From: CAYUET01 sp964443875
Lineage (GTDB): Bacteria; Auribacterota; JAFGBW01
DNA length: 64,000 bases
NCBI GenBank assembly: GCA_964443875.1
Contig: CAYUET010000013.1
Location: 1 to 64,000 of the forward strand
Direction: 5' to 3'
Shown one piece after another: positions 16,944-26,086 of the stretch. The position numbers were made by a program, and so were the translations under genes. Under the pieces are notes generated by a model. The model was given only the letters and a program-made list of their open reading frames with translations. It was not told where the DNA came from and did not search any database. The first letter of the stretch is position 1. Every line of letters starts with the position of its first letter.

Positions 16944-19463
16944 ATGAATATTCCCGAGGCAGCTACGAATTTTTATGAAAAACATATTCTAAACAGGCCT
17001 AAAACCGTTATCTTCGTTCTTCTCGCTCTTTTTTGTTTTTTTTCCTATAAAACCAAGGATTTTAAACTTGATGCCTCTGCGGAAACTTTAATTCTTGAAC
17101 ACGATGAGGATTTAAGGTTTTTCAGGGACATATCCAGGCGATACAAAAGCAGAGATTTTCTTGTGCTCACATACACACCCAAAGAAGATTTATTTTCCAG
17201 CAAAAGCCTTGGGGTTCTTAAAAACCTGAGCGAAGATTTAAAAAAACTTTCCTGGGTCGATTCCGTAGTCACCATTCTTAATGTTCCGTTGCTTAAAAGC
17301 CCTTCCGTTTCCTTTTCAGAATTAAAAAAAGACCCCATCACCCTGGAGTCCCCCAAAGTTGACCTGGAGCTTGCAAAAAAAGAATTCGTTGAAAGCCCCT
17401 TATACAGAAATTTTATTATCAGCGAGGATCTGAAATCCACAGCCATCCAGATCAATTATCCGTGGAATGAAAAATTTTTCAAACTTGCTACGGCAAGAAA
17501 TGAGTTTTTCAACAAAGAACATGACGGAACCCTGACCGAATCGGACAAGGCAGAGATGGAAAAAGTAACCCGTGAATACCATTCCTACCGGGAGGAACTA
17601 AGGATCCAGTTTCATAAAAATGTCAAAGAAGTCCGTTCACTGATCAAAAAATACAATCAGGACGGGAGCCTTTTTTTAGGCGGAGTCCCTATGATCAGCG
17701 ATGACATGATTTCCTTTGTCAGGAAGGACCTTCTGATCTACGGAATCGGCATGTTTCTCTTTATTGTAATCATGCTCAGGCTTATCTTTCATCAGCTAAG
17801 ATGGATTATTCTCCCCCTTCTGACCTGCTTTGTCTCCATTATCTTTATGCTGGGTTTTTTAAGTATTTTCGGATGGAAAGTAACCGTCATATCCTCCAAT
17901 TTTATCTGCATCCAGCTGATTGTAACCATCGCCCTCAACATTTACTTCATCGTGCGCTACACCGAATATTCACGGGAACGCCCCCAGGCGACCAACCATG
18001 AAATTATTATCGAGACCATCAAAAGTATTTTTGTTCCATGCCTTTACTGTGAGACTACAACCATTGCGGGTTTCTACTCCCTCATTTTATGCGACATTCT
18101 TCCCATTATTGATTTCGGCTGGATGATGAGCATCGGAGTTGCCGTCACCTTTATTATTGTTTTTCTGATTCTGCCGGTGAGCCTGGTGCTTGTTTATAAT
18201 AAAGAACTGCCTGTTCAGGGAAAGGAATTCGGATATTCCCTTACACATATCTTTGAGATGTTTGTGGAAAAACACGGAACAGCCATTCTGCTCATAGGAT
18301 TCAGCGTTATGGCTGTCACTATTTATGGAATCACAAAACTGGATGTAGAAAACAGCTTTATCAATTATTTCAAAAAAAGTACGGATATCTATAAGGGAAT
18401 GAAACTCATTGATGACAAGCTTGGAGGAACGACCCCGCTGGATGTTCTGATTCATTTTAATGAAGTTCCTAAAACACCAGCCAACGCCGTTTCCTCACCT
18501 GCCGGAGAATTTTCGGATGAATTTGACGAGTTTGAAGACAGCGAAACCAGAGAAGAGGATAAGGAAAAATACTGGTATACCTCTGACAAAATTGAAGTGA
18601 TTGAAAAAGTGCATTGCTATCTTGAAACCCTGCCGGCAACTGGAAAAGTACTGTCTCTGAACACCCTGACCAATATTGTTAAAGATTTGAACAAAGGCAA
18701 AAATTTAAGCAGCTTTGACCTGGCGCTTTTATTTAAGGAAATGCCGGAAAAACTCAAAGAAATCATCTTCAGTCCCTATGTTTCCCTTGAAAACAATGAG
18801 CTTAGAATTACCTTAAGAATCCAGGATTCCATGAAAGACCTTAAAAGACAGCAGTTTGTTGAAAAAATAAGACGAGAGCTTCCCCGGGTGATCGGGAGTG
18901 ATAAAATTACTTTTCAAATTACAGGAATGATGGTGCTTTACAACAACATGCTTCAAAGCCTTTTCAGCTCCCAGATCAAAACCATCGGCTTCACTTTGCT
19001 TGCCCTTTTCCTGATGTTCCTGATTCTTTTTCATGGTTCAGTCAGACTTTCCATCATTGCCCTTTTTCCCAATCTCCTGTCCGCGCTCACCGTCCTGGGC
19101 GCCATGGGCATTTGTAAAATCCCCCTGGATATGATGACAATCACCATAGTGGCGATCAGCATCGGCATGGCTGTGGACAACACCATTCAGTACATCTACC
19201 GTTTTACGAATGAATTTCAGGTCGACCGGAACTACATGGACACGATGCACCGCTGCCATAAAAGCATCGGGGTGGCCATGTACTATACTTCCTTCATTGT
19301 CATTGTCGGTTTTTCAATACTGATGACTTCGAATTTCATCCCGACCATCCTGTTTGGAATCTTTGCCAACCTGGCCCTGTGCACGGCGACACTTTCATCA
19401 CTCACCTTCCTGCCAAGGCTCATCATTCTGATCAAACCCTTCGGCCCGGAAGCAAAAAAATAA
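16944..19463 (+). CDS. RND/MMPL superfamily lipid exporter, HpnN-like
   Basis: A protein of about 839 residues in the classic RND layout: TM1 near residue 20, a periplasmic loop, five TM helices at about 260-430 (sterol-sensing-type), TM7 near 450, a second loop with an acidic insertion (SDEFDEFEDSETREED near 530), and five more helices from 680 to the end. The second membrane half has TIVAISIGMAVDNTIQYIYR, whose Asp may serve proton transfer. I chose the ATG at 16944, since the upstream TTG at 16932 lacks a ribosome site. With the MlaC-like gene 130 bp before it, it resembles the hopanoid exporter HpnN pair. Proton-driven lipid transport is likely; the cargo is unknown. Confidence 0.87.
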   Translation: MNIPEAATNFYEKHILNRPKTVIFVLLALFCFFSYKTKDFKLDASAETLILEHDEDLRFFRDISRRYKSRDFLVLTYTPKEDLFSSKSLGVLKNLSEDLKKLSWVDSVVTILNVPLLKSPSVSFSELKKDPITLESPKVDLELAKKEFVESPLYRNFIISEDLKSTAIQINYPWNEKFFKLATARNEFFNKEHDGTLTESDKAEMEKVTREYHSYREELRIQFHKNVKEVRSLIKKYNQDGSLFLGGVPMISDDMISFVRKDLLIYGIGMFLFIVIMLRLIFHQLRWIILPLLTCFVSIIFMLGFLSIFGWKVTVISSNFICIQLIVTIALNIYFIVRYTEYSRERPQATNHEIIIETIKSIFVPCLYCETTTIAGFYSLILCDILPIIDFGWMMSIGVAVTFIIVFLILPVSLVLVYNKELPVQGKEFGYSLTHIFEMFVEKHGTAILLIGFSVMAVTIYGITKLDVENSFINYFKKSTDIYKGMKLIDDKLGGTTPLDVLIHFNEVPKTPANAVSSPAGEFSDEFDEFEDSETREEDKEKYWYTSDKIEVIEKVHCYLETLPATGKVLSLNTLTNIVKDLNKGKNLSSFDLALLFKEMPEKLKEIIFSPYVSLENNELRITLRIQDSMKDLKRQQFVEKIRRELPRVIGSDKITFQITGMMVLYNNMLQSLFSSQIKTIGFTLLALFLMFLILFHGSVRLSIIALFPNLLSALTVLGAMGICKIPLDMMTITIVAISIGMAVDNTIQYIYRFTNEFQVDRNYMDTMHRCHKSIGVAMYYTSFIVIVGFSILMTSNFIPTILFGIFANLALCTATLSSLTFLPRLIILIKPFGPEAKK

Positions 19464-19540
19464 ATTTCAAACAGCTGAACAAAACGTCTGCTCCCTGCTT
19501 CCGTAAATAAAACCAAAACAGAGGCAGGGAATCAGAAATT

Positions 19541-20236
19541 TTAAAAAATCTTATCGATCAAGACAAAAAACAATTCTGTTCCCTTGAAATAAATTTTCCT
19601 GAATATATCAGTTTGCAGAAACAGAAGAACAAAAATAAAACCTACCATCCCCAGACGGTCGAAAACATCAGCCATCCGCTCCGGCAGAAAAAGGCTTAAG
19701 ATCCGGGACCCGTCCAAAGGGGGGATGGGAACCAGATTAAAAATCCCCAAAAGCAGATTTACCTGGATCAAGAGAAGCATGGGATCACTCAGTTCTGTTT
19801 TAAAAAGATTCAGCTTTATCATCAACGCCGCACTTAAAAAAGCAAGGCAAAAATTACTGAAGGGCCCCGCAAAGCCAACAATAGCACTGAATAGTCTCGG
19901 ACTGCGTGAGGTATATGGATTGATCGGTACAGGTTTGGCATAACCGAATACAGGAACCCCGCCTCCGGAAAGTTTTGAAAGACTGTAAAGCATCAGTGGC
20001 AGAATAATCGTTCCAAACCAGTCAATATGCTTCACAGGATTCATCGTAAGGCGTCCGGAATTCTTTGCCGTCCTGTCTCCAAGGAAAAAAGCGACAAGTC
20101 CATGCGCATATTCATGAATAATGATTGAAAATAAAATGAGAATAAAAGTAATAATAATCAAAACATCTATCCTTTCTTCATGTCTTTCATAAACTATCCT
20201 TTCTTCATTCCATAAATTAAGCAAAGAGGGCAGCAT
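19541..20236 (-). CDS. Site-2 protease family M50 membrane metalloprotease
   Basis: A 231-residue membrane protein with a zinc site H41-E42-x-x-H45 (IIIHEYAHG) in a TM helix and the third ligand Asp in NLVPIPPLDGSRI near residue 170. This is the compact M50B type (YwhC-like) without a PDZ domain, with about five TM helices. Such proteases cut membrane-spanning substrates in signalling, but the target is unknown. The start is uncertain: there is no ribosome site at 20236, and the N-terminal region holds a near-duplicate of 15 bp (20167-20181 and 20194-20208) encoding two EERI-like stretches. The gene is convergent with the RND gene. Confidence 0.85.
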   Translation of the reverse strand: MLPSLLNLWNEERIVYERHEERIDVLIIITFILILFSIIIHEYAHGLVAFFLGDRTAKNSGRLTMNPVKHIDWFGTIILPLMLYSLSKLSGGGVPVFGYAKPVPINPYTSRSPRLFSAIVGFAGPFSNFCLAFLSAALMIKLNLFKTELSDPMLLLIQVNLLLGIFNLVPIPPLDGSRILSLFLPERMADVFDRLGMVGFIFVLLFLQTDIFRKIYFKGTELFFVLIDKIF

Positions 20237-20363
20237 TATATTTATGATAATCGGATCTGTTGATTTTCTATTTCATTTTCCCTCAAGGAATCCAAATCAA
20301 AAGTGAAACAGTCTTGAGCGATTATGTAATCATTTAAATCTACAAGCCTGAATTGTCAAAGAC

Positions 20364-21083
20364 TCAATTAAAGCCCCTTCGCTTTGCTTCTTCAAGAATA
20401 GCTTCTGTTGCCGTAGCTCCAATCCTTGTGACGCCGAGCTCTCTGACACGCAGCAAATCGTCAAGAGTGCGAAGACCTCCGGCTGCCTTTATCTGAACTG
20501 ACGGTGATGCCTGTTCTCTCATAAGAGCGAGATGATGATCCGTGGCGCCTTTATAGCTGTATATTCCATTCGCCTGCCTGACAAATCCGTATCCTGTAGA
20601 AGTTTTCACAAAGGCAACGTGATATTCAGAACAAATTCTGCATAATCGAATGATGTGACGGTCTTGAAGATAATCATTTTCAAATATGACTTTCAAAATA
20701 GCATGATTTGACGTGACAACCGTATTGACTGCCTTGATCTCCTCCGATACGTATCCCCAGTCTTCACTCAATACCTTACCGATGTTGACAACCATGTCTA
20801 TTTCATTTCCCCCGGCCAAAACAGCGGATTCGGCTTCACTGACTTTAATTGAAGTCATGCTATTGCCATGCGGAAAGGCAATGACAGGGCACAGCCGGAC
20901 CCCGGAACCCGAAAGTAAATCGCGCACCATGGGAATGCAATAGGGCTTGATGCAGACGGTGGCTACATTGTACTTCTTTGCCAGTATGCATCCCTTTACA
21001 ACATCTTCATCTGTCATTGTAGGATGAAGCAAGGAATAATCGATCATTTTCGCAAGGACATTCAGTGTAACAGGTGCGTTCAT
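20364..21083 (-). CDS. deoC: Deoxyribose-phosphate aldolase
   Basis: A 239-residue TIM-barrel class I aldolase that converts 2-deoxyribose 5-phosphate to glyceraldehyde 3-phosphate and acetaldehyde in deoxynucleoside breakdown. DYSLLHPTMTDEDV, AGGNEIDMVVNIG and the Schiff-base lysine K160 in FVKTSTGYG are all present, with the C-terminal AAGGLRTLDDLL and GATAT. A strong AAGGAG lies 5 nt before the ATG. It is not beside other deo genes. A variable residue in the DHTLL-type start (DYSLLHP) is typical of some DeoC subfamilies. Confidence 0.94.
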   Translation of the reverse strand: MNAPVTLNVLAKMIDYSLLHPTMTDEDVVKGCILAKKYNVATVCIKPYCIPMVRDLLSGSGVRLCPVIAFPHGNSMTSIKVSEAESAVLAGGNEIDMVVNIGKVLSEDWGYVSEEIKAVNTVVTSNHAILKVIFENDYLQDRHIIRLCRICSEYHVAFVKTSTGYGFVRQANGIYSYKGATDHHLALMREQASPSVQIKAAGGLRTLDDLLRVRELGVTRIGATATEAILEEAKRRGFN

Positions 21084-21439
21084 TGTGTCTCCTTATATCA
21101 ATGGCAACATTAAAAGCAGAGTTAAACCGTCATAACATCCCGATTTTTATAAATCCGAATACTGAACAACCTCTCCCGAACAGAAATAATTAAGGATTCT
21201 TTTTCTTAATTCCCGTTGTTTCAAGTCTGTTGCATAAAACGGAACATGCATTTTAACAATCCATCACTGCAGCAACAAATAAGATTGAGGTTATTTTTAT
21301 TCCTGAAAATAAAAAATATGTTTTGAATCATGAGTTTTAAGGTTTTTGAATGAGACAAAAGCAAAATTCCAATATTTACAACCTATTGATTTTTACCGTA
21401 ATTAGAAGCAAAACAACATGTTGTGATAGAAAAAATTAA
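21084..21439. other. Intergenic region, deoC to tRNA-Pro
   Basis: No coding potential is seen. It should hold the deoC promoter. A perfect 12-bp palindrome, ACAACATGTTGT, lies at 21413-21424 just beyond the tRNA 3' end and may help tRNA 3' processing or termination together with a T-run. A weaker AATTAAG/CTTAATT inverted repeat occurs near 21187. Confidence 0.5.
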
Positions 21440-21515
21440 TCGGGGTGAGTGGATTCGAACCACCGACCTCACGACCCCCAGCCGTACGCGCTAAACCGGA
21501 CTACGCTACACCCCG
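21440..21515 (-). tRNA. tRNA-Pro (anticodon GGG)
   Basis: All arms fold: acceptor CGGGGTG/CACCCCG, D arm GCGT/GCGC with GG in the loop, anticodon stem TACGG/TCGTG with two G-U pairs, loop CTGGGGG giving anticodon GGG, T arm GGTGG/CCACT with TTCGAAT. No CCA is encoded, so it is added after transcription. It reads codon CCC (and CCU by wobble). Confidence 0.93.
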
Positions 21516-21530
21516 AATAATAAGCTTGAA

Positions 21531-21560
21531 TGTATACAAAAGAAAAACTCAAGATGGCAA
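21531..21560 (-). promoter_or_regulatory. Candidate promoter of tRNA-Pro(GGG)
   Basis: TTGCCA (21560-21555) and TATACA (21536-21531) are 18 bp apart, 16 bp upstream of the tRNA. Moderate match to the sigma-70 consensus. Confidence 0.45.
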
Positions 21561-21575
21561 GAAAAACTTTTAAAT

Positions 21576-24500
21576 TTAAAGCAACTTTTTAAGAATCTCT
21601 CTTCGGGAGGATTCAGGATTCAGATGCAACTCCATTTCTATTGCATTTTTCAAGTTTTTATTTTTCTTATATTTAAATTTATCAGTTAAGCTTCCAATCA
21701 ATAATAAATCCTCGTGAATAAAGGGTAAATAAGCATTATATATGGACTGAAGATCCTTCAGAATCCCTTCATATTCATCTGACTTTAACTGTTGCCCGTT
21801 TAAAACAGCTTTACGGATCACCCATCCCGGTGATTCCTTAAAAACTCTCTCTTTATTTGGATCATACCAATTGGCGAGACGACAAACCTTGATGTCCATA
21901 ATAACCCGCTTCGCCTTAACGGAAGGATTTAATTGATTGCAATACTCAGCTTTTTCCAGCATCTTCATAAAAGTCATACGGAGATTGTCACTGTTATTCT
22001 TCCAGAGCCTCAATTGCGCCTCTGCCCAATTGAAGAAAGCATCGGGATAGTGTTTTAAATCATTTTCTGGCGTTCGATCAAAAATTTTTTTTGTTTCATC
22101 AACTGTCTTTGTATAAAAGGAAATCTTTGCCTGAGGAGATCGGAAAGAAGCAATTCCCCAGAAATCTTCATAGCTTGTCGTTTTCAAGTCATCGACAAAT
22201 TTATTCAAATCAGGAAATATAAAATGACACCGGGATGAACGGATAATATGAAAAAAGCCTGGAGGAACGACGATATCGGCATGGTTTTCAAGAACCCGGT
22301 TCAACAGTTTGTTAAATAAAATAAAATCCGCGGAGGAATTCAGGCAATCAAACAGCCGGTCTGTTTCTTGGGCTAAAAAATGATCTTCGATATATTCAGT
22401 TATAGGGAAACAATAATTATCACTCAGCAAATATAAATTGGATGATGAAATAATTGTTTCAAGAGCATTCATCCAGAGAACAGAGAGATAGCTGTTCAGT
22501 AATTTGATATTTTTCGGATTCAATCGAACGGCACGGTCAAAACACACTCTGGATTTCAGCAAAGAATTTTTATTACCCTCCGCAAGATAATGCCTGTAAA
22601 AATGAAATCCCAGCTGACTCAACAGTTCCAGGTTATGAATTCCAAAATCATTCTCTGAAATTGTATCCATTTGTTTTAAGGCTGAAATATAACGCTCCCC
22701 GCCCTTTGCCTGTTCCTGTTCGATTTTATATAAAAGAAGTTTTATTTCATCCACCGGACTCCGCTTCTTGAGGCGTTCCAGCCAATAAATCTTATCTTCC
22801 GTCAAATCAGAAAGATCCAGCATCTTATGAATCACTTTTGTCATAATCGCTTCATCATCACATTTTTTCACCATTGCCTTGGCCAGGCTTGTCATGGGGT
22901 CTAAGGCATTAAGATCCTTATAGATCTGTAATAACTGCAACAGGGGCAAAAAAACTTTTTCCTTCAAACATTTCTGCTCTATAACCTCAAAGTACTCCTT
23001 AAACGCATTGGATTTCCCCAAACGATAGAATACAAGCCCTAAATAAATTTCCGTATTATAATCCATGCAATAATCCCTGAAAGAAAGCAGATAATCACGG
23101 GCAATTCTTAATTGTTCAGGATTCAAGGTTTTTATTTTAGAATCCATGAAAGTAAAAAAGGCATCATAAATATATTGTTTTTCAGACAACTGCTGCTGTA
23201 ATGACATAATATTGAAATCTTTGCGAATTTCCTCATCAATATAGTCCTTTTTAACCCGGGCAGCCTCTTCATCCTTTTGTATCAGATATATTTTCCGGCC
23301 AATGGCCTCATACTTTCCTTTTTTGGAAGAAATCTGTTCATTGAGATAATCATTTAAAATTTTCTTCCGTTTGTTTAATTCAGCCCAGATGGAACAATAG
23401 GGTTTAAAATGCTCATTAATAATCGATTCGAGAAGAGGCATACTTTTCTCAAAATTCTGAATCTTGAAGTAACTGATTCCAAGGATGGTTTTATAAAAAT
23501 CATCCAGATTCCGGGTCAGTTTTTTAGTTTCAAGAAATTGAATAATCTGGCTGAATTCATTCTGATAGAATAATATAGGAATTCTTAAAAAGTATAATTT
23601 TTCATTTTCGGGTAAGGAAGGGATTGACCCTGCAACTCTAAGCATTTCATCTATTTTTCCATTTTTAACAAGCTGATGGCTTAAAACTAATTTTACCCGT
23701 TTATCTATTTCCGGATATTTAAAATTAAGAAGTTCTTTCCCCCAGGGATAAACACTGTTTTTATTTTTATCCAGAATGATTCTCAATAAATCCAATCTTA
23801 AATCCGGATACTTATTGCCGATTAAATCCACAATATCGAGAGCCTGAGAATCATAATAAGGAGTCGAAAGATCCCATATTTTCAGAATGATTGTTTCAAT
23901 TGTTTCAAAGGAAAGCTGATCTAAGGATTGAGAGAGAGAAATCACCTCTTCTTCAGTAATCATTTTCATTTTTATCAGGGACTGAATAGTTTTAGCCTTA
24001 AATTTGGCCTTAACCTGTTTGGCGTATTTTAGTCCCTGGAAAATTAATTTTGAATCGCCTTTGTTAAGTGCATAAATCACAAAACCTTCACATAAAAGAT
24101 TACGCGTCTGCCTGCTCCCGGCAAGGGTATACCATTTGAACAAACTCACAGGTTTGAAGTCCATATGCTTGAAAAAATAAACCATTTTGGAAGATCCAAC
24201 CTGGAGTATTCTTTTCCTTAAAGCCGGTGGAATTTCAGACAGTCGAGATCCTATCTCAAGGACAAACAAATCCAAACGGTTTTTCTTTTTGTAGGAAATC
24301 AGCAATTCATCAAAAACAGCACAGAACCGGTTTAAAACTTCGCTGGTTACAGAGTCAGGCAATCGGACCTCCTGCCTCCTGAACATCAAAATCAGTTTAT
24401 TTAATTTTTCTTTGGGGGAAATGCTTATGGAATCCATCTCTTTCATTTGAGTTCTGATTGAATAATCCGCACAGTCAGACTCTGAAGGTCTCATCCCTAA

Positions 24501-25901
24501 AAATGATTTGAATATAAAAAATACAACAACCAGAAACACCAAAATCATCATCTGATATCTGCGATATTTTCCCGGGATATCAATTCTCCCTAAAATTGTA
24601 TTTTCCGAATTAAAGACAAAGGCTTTAAAGGGAAAGAGAGGAAAAAACAAATGAAGCCAGTAGATGGCCACATGACTTCCCTGTTCGTTTACAATCTCCT
24701 TATGATGGATAAAACGGAAAAAAAAGGATTCCTTGGGTATCCCCGCTTTTGTATTCATAAAGAAAAAAGGATCCGCGCCAAGTCTTTCCATGAATTGAAT
24801 TCCATCCACTGTCTTAATTTTTTTCCTTATGGCACGAATCTGTCTTTTAGCCTCTTTAACTTCGCCCTTTGCGATAAGCGCCTTAACGGATTTCATAGTC
24901 TCCTGAAGCCCCTTTACCTCTTCAATTCCCTGGGCGTCAGGTGAAAACCCTTTTACCTCCTCAGCCTTTCTGCTGATTTTTCCGGTATCTCCCTTTTTGG
25001 AAAATTGCGGTACAGGAGTTGGTTCTCCTTTTCCCCGTATTCTCTCATTGAGAATCAGGGCTTTTTCCTTCATCTCGTACTTTTCATATTGTCCAACCAG
25101 GGAATCAAGCAGGTTTTCCAGAAGAGATTTAATGGAGGTATGATCAAGATAATGCCCTGTTGATAAAAAATCAAAGGGAATTAAAACTTTTTCTTTTAAA
25201 TCACGGTCAATCTTGGAAAGGGCAGCCTTGGCCTGAAACTTGGACTTTGCTGATTCGGCTTCTTTCATTACCCCGGTGATTTTAGAAATCTGGTTGTTTA
25301 AATACTCATGGATTGATCGGGTAATTTTCCCCTCGATCTCTTTACGTTGTTCTGGATTAAGATCTGGAAAACCTTCAAGGATTTTCAGATGCTCAAATCC
25401 ATTCATATGATCATTGCGTTTGAACAGATCTTCAAGAGATTGCAAGTGAAAACTGAGGATATAAATGAATAGACTTTCACGGATTTTTGAAATAATTTTC
25501 AAATCTTCCGGATTATCTTTCTGAATTAAAGGACATCTGGAAACCAAAAGAGCAAGCCAGCCCCCTTGTTTCATATGATCAGATAAACTTTGCAAAAGTT
25601 CCAGCCAGTCTTTTGAGGAAACTTTTACAGCAAGAAATAACTTTTTCAATCTCTCAAGATAATTATCATACGCTTTGTCCCCGAAAAAACCGAAAAGGAT
25701 CAAAGACTTGAGGCGGTACTGTTTATCTTTCACTAAGTTCATTAAATTCTGAACTTTTTCAATCGTATCCCCGCTCTGAGCATATCCTTTTTCTATTCGT
25801 GTATACCAGGACTGAAGTGCATTTGCGATTTCCTGTTCAGAAGAAGCAGGAGTAAGACCTAACTGAAGATAAAGATTATCTTTGAAAAAATCATCATTCA
25901 T
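21576..25901 (-). CDS. Large single-span membrane protein of unknown function with repeat-type helical domain
   Basis: A 1441-residue protein I do not recognise. It has no signal peptide. The first 70 residues (YLQLGLTPASSEQEIANAL) resemble a J-domain helix pair but lack the HPD motif, so no chaperone role can be claimed. Residues about 330-370 are Lys/Glu-rich helical. One strong TM helix lies near 451-470 (MMILVFLVVVFFIF). The remaining 970 residues are almost wholly alpha-helical with repeated 30-40-residue units such as FYKTILGISYFKIQNFEKSMPLL, consistent with TPR-like solenoid. A scaffold or assembly role at the inner membrane is plausible but unproven. It lies alone between two tRNA-Pro genes on the same strand. 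Confidence 0.75.
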   Translation of the reverse strand: MNDDFFKDNLYLQLGLTPASSEQEIANALQSWYTRIEKGYAQSGDTIEKVQNLMNLVKDKQYRLKSLILFGFFGDKAYDNYLERLKKLFLAVKVSSKDWLELLQSLSDHMKQGGWLALLVSRCPLIQKDNPEDLKIISKIRESLFIYILSFHLQSLEDLFKRNDHMNGFEHLKILEGFPDLNPEQRKEIEGKITRSIHEYLNNQISKITGVMKEAESAKSKFQAKAALSKIDRDLKEKVLIPFDFLSTGHYLDHTSIKSLLENLLDSLVGQYEKYEMKEKALILNERIRGKGEPTPVPQFSKKGDTGKISRKAEEVKGFSPDAQGIEEVKGLQETMKSVKALIAKGEVKEAKRQIRAIRKKIKTVDGIQFMERLGADPFFFMNTKAGIPKESFFFRFIHHKEIVNEQGSHVAIYWLHLFFPLFPFKAFVFNSENTILGRIDIPGKYRRYQMMILVFLVVVFFIFKSFLGMRPSESDCADYSIRTQMKEMDSISISPKEKLNKLILMFRRQEVRLPDSVTSEVLNRFCAVFDELLISYKKKNRLDLFVLEIGSRLSEIPPALRKRILQVGSSKMVYFFKHMDFKPVSLFKWYTLAGSRQTRNLLCEGFVIYALNKGDSKLIFQGLKYAKQVKAKFKAKTIQSLIKMKMITEEEVISLSQSLDQLSFETIETIILKIWDLSTPYYDSQALDIVDLIGNKYPDLRLDLLRIILDKNKNSVYPWGKELLNFKYPEIDKRVKLVLSHQLVKNGKIDEMLRVAGSIPSLPENEKLYFLRIPILFYQNEFSQIIQFLETKKLTRNLDDFYKTILGISYFKIQNFEKSMPLLESIINEHFKPYCSIWAELNKRKKILNDYLNEQISSKKGKYEAIGRKIYLIQKDEEAARVKKDYIDEEIRKDFNIMSLQQQLSEKQYIYDAFFTFMDSKIKTLNPEQLRIARDYLLSFRDYCMDYNTEIYLGLVFYRLGKSNAFKEYFEVIEQKCLKEKVFLPLLQLLQIYKDLNALDPMTSLAKAMVKKCDDEAIMTKVIHKMLDLSDLTEDKIYWLERLKKRSPVDEIKLLLYKIEQEQAKGGERYISALKQMDTISENDFGIHNLELLSQLGFHFYRHYLAEGNKNSLLKSRVCFDRAVRLNPKNIKLLNSYLSVLWMNALETIISSSNLYLLSDNYCFPITEYIEDHFLAQETDRLFDCLNSSADFILFNKLLNRVLENHADIVVPPGFFHIIRSSRCHFIFPDLNKFVDDLKTTSYEDFWGIASFRSPQAKISFYTKTVDETKKIFDRTPENDLKHYPDAFFNWAEAQLRLWKNNSDNLRMTFMKMLEKAEYCNQLNPSVKAKRVIMDIKVCRLANWYDPNKERVFKESPGWVIRKAVLNGQQLKSDEYEGILKDLQSIYNAYLPFIHEDLLLIGSLTDKFKYKKNKNLKNAIEMELHLNPESSRREILKKLL

Positions 25902-25968
25902 AGAATGTTAATTATATAGGAACTTTACAGGAAAAAAAAGATTAATTTAAGCATTTAAAAAAGAAAAA

Positions 25969-26041
25969 TCGGGGTAGCAGGACTTGAACCTGCAATATCC
26001 TGCTCCCAAAGCAGGCGGAATAGCCATTATCCTATACCCCG
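25969..26041 (-). tRNA. tRNA-Pro (anticodon TGG)
   Basis: Acceptor CGGGGTA/TACCCCG, anticodon stem CCTGC/GCAGG with loop TTTGGGA giving anticodon TGG, T arm GCAGG/CCTGC with TTCAAGT. No CCA is encoded. It lies 45 bp beyond prfB on the same strand and 67 bp before the 1441-residue protein gene. Confidence 0.95.
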
Positions 26042-26086
26042 ATTAAGTGCAGTAATAAAGACGAGTCTGACAGGTTTGTCAACAAT

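Noticed and set aside
25690..25901. J-domain at the start of the 1441-residue protein
   Set aside because: The helix pattern is similar but the HPD tripeptide is missing, so no chaperone call was made.
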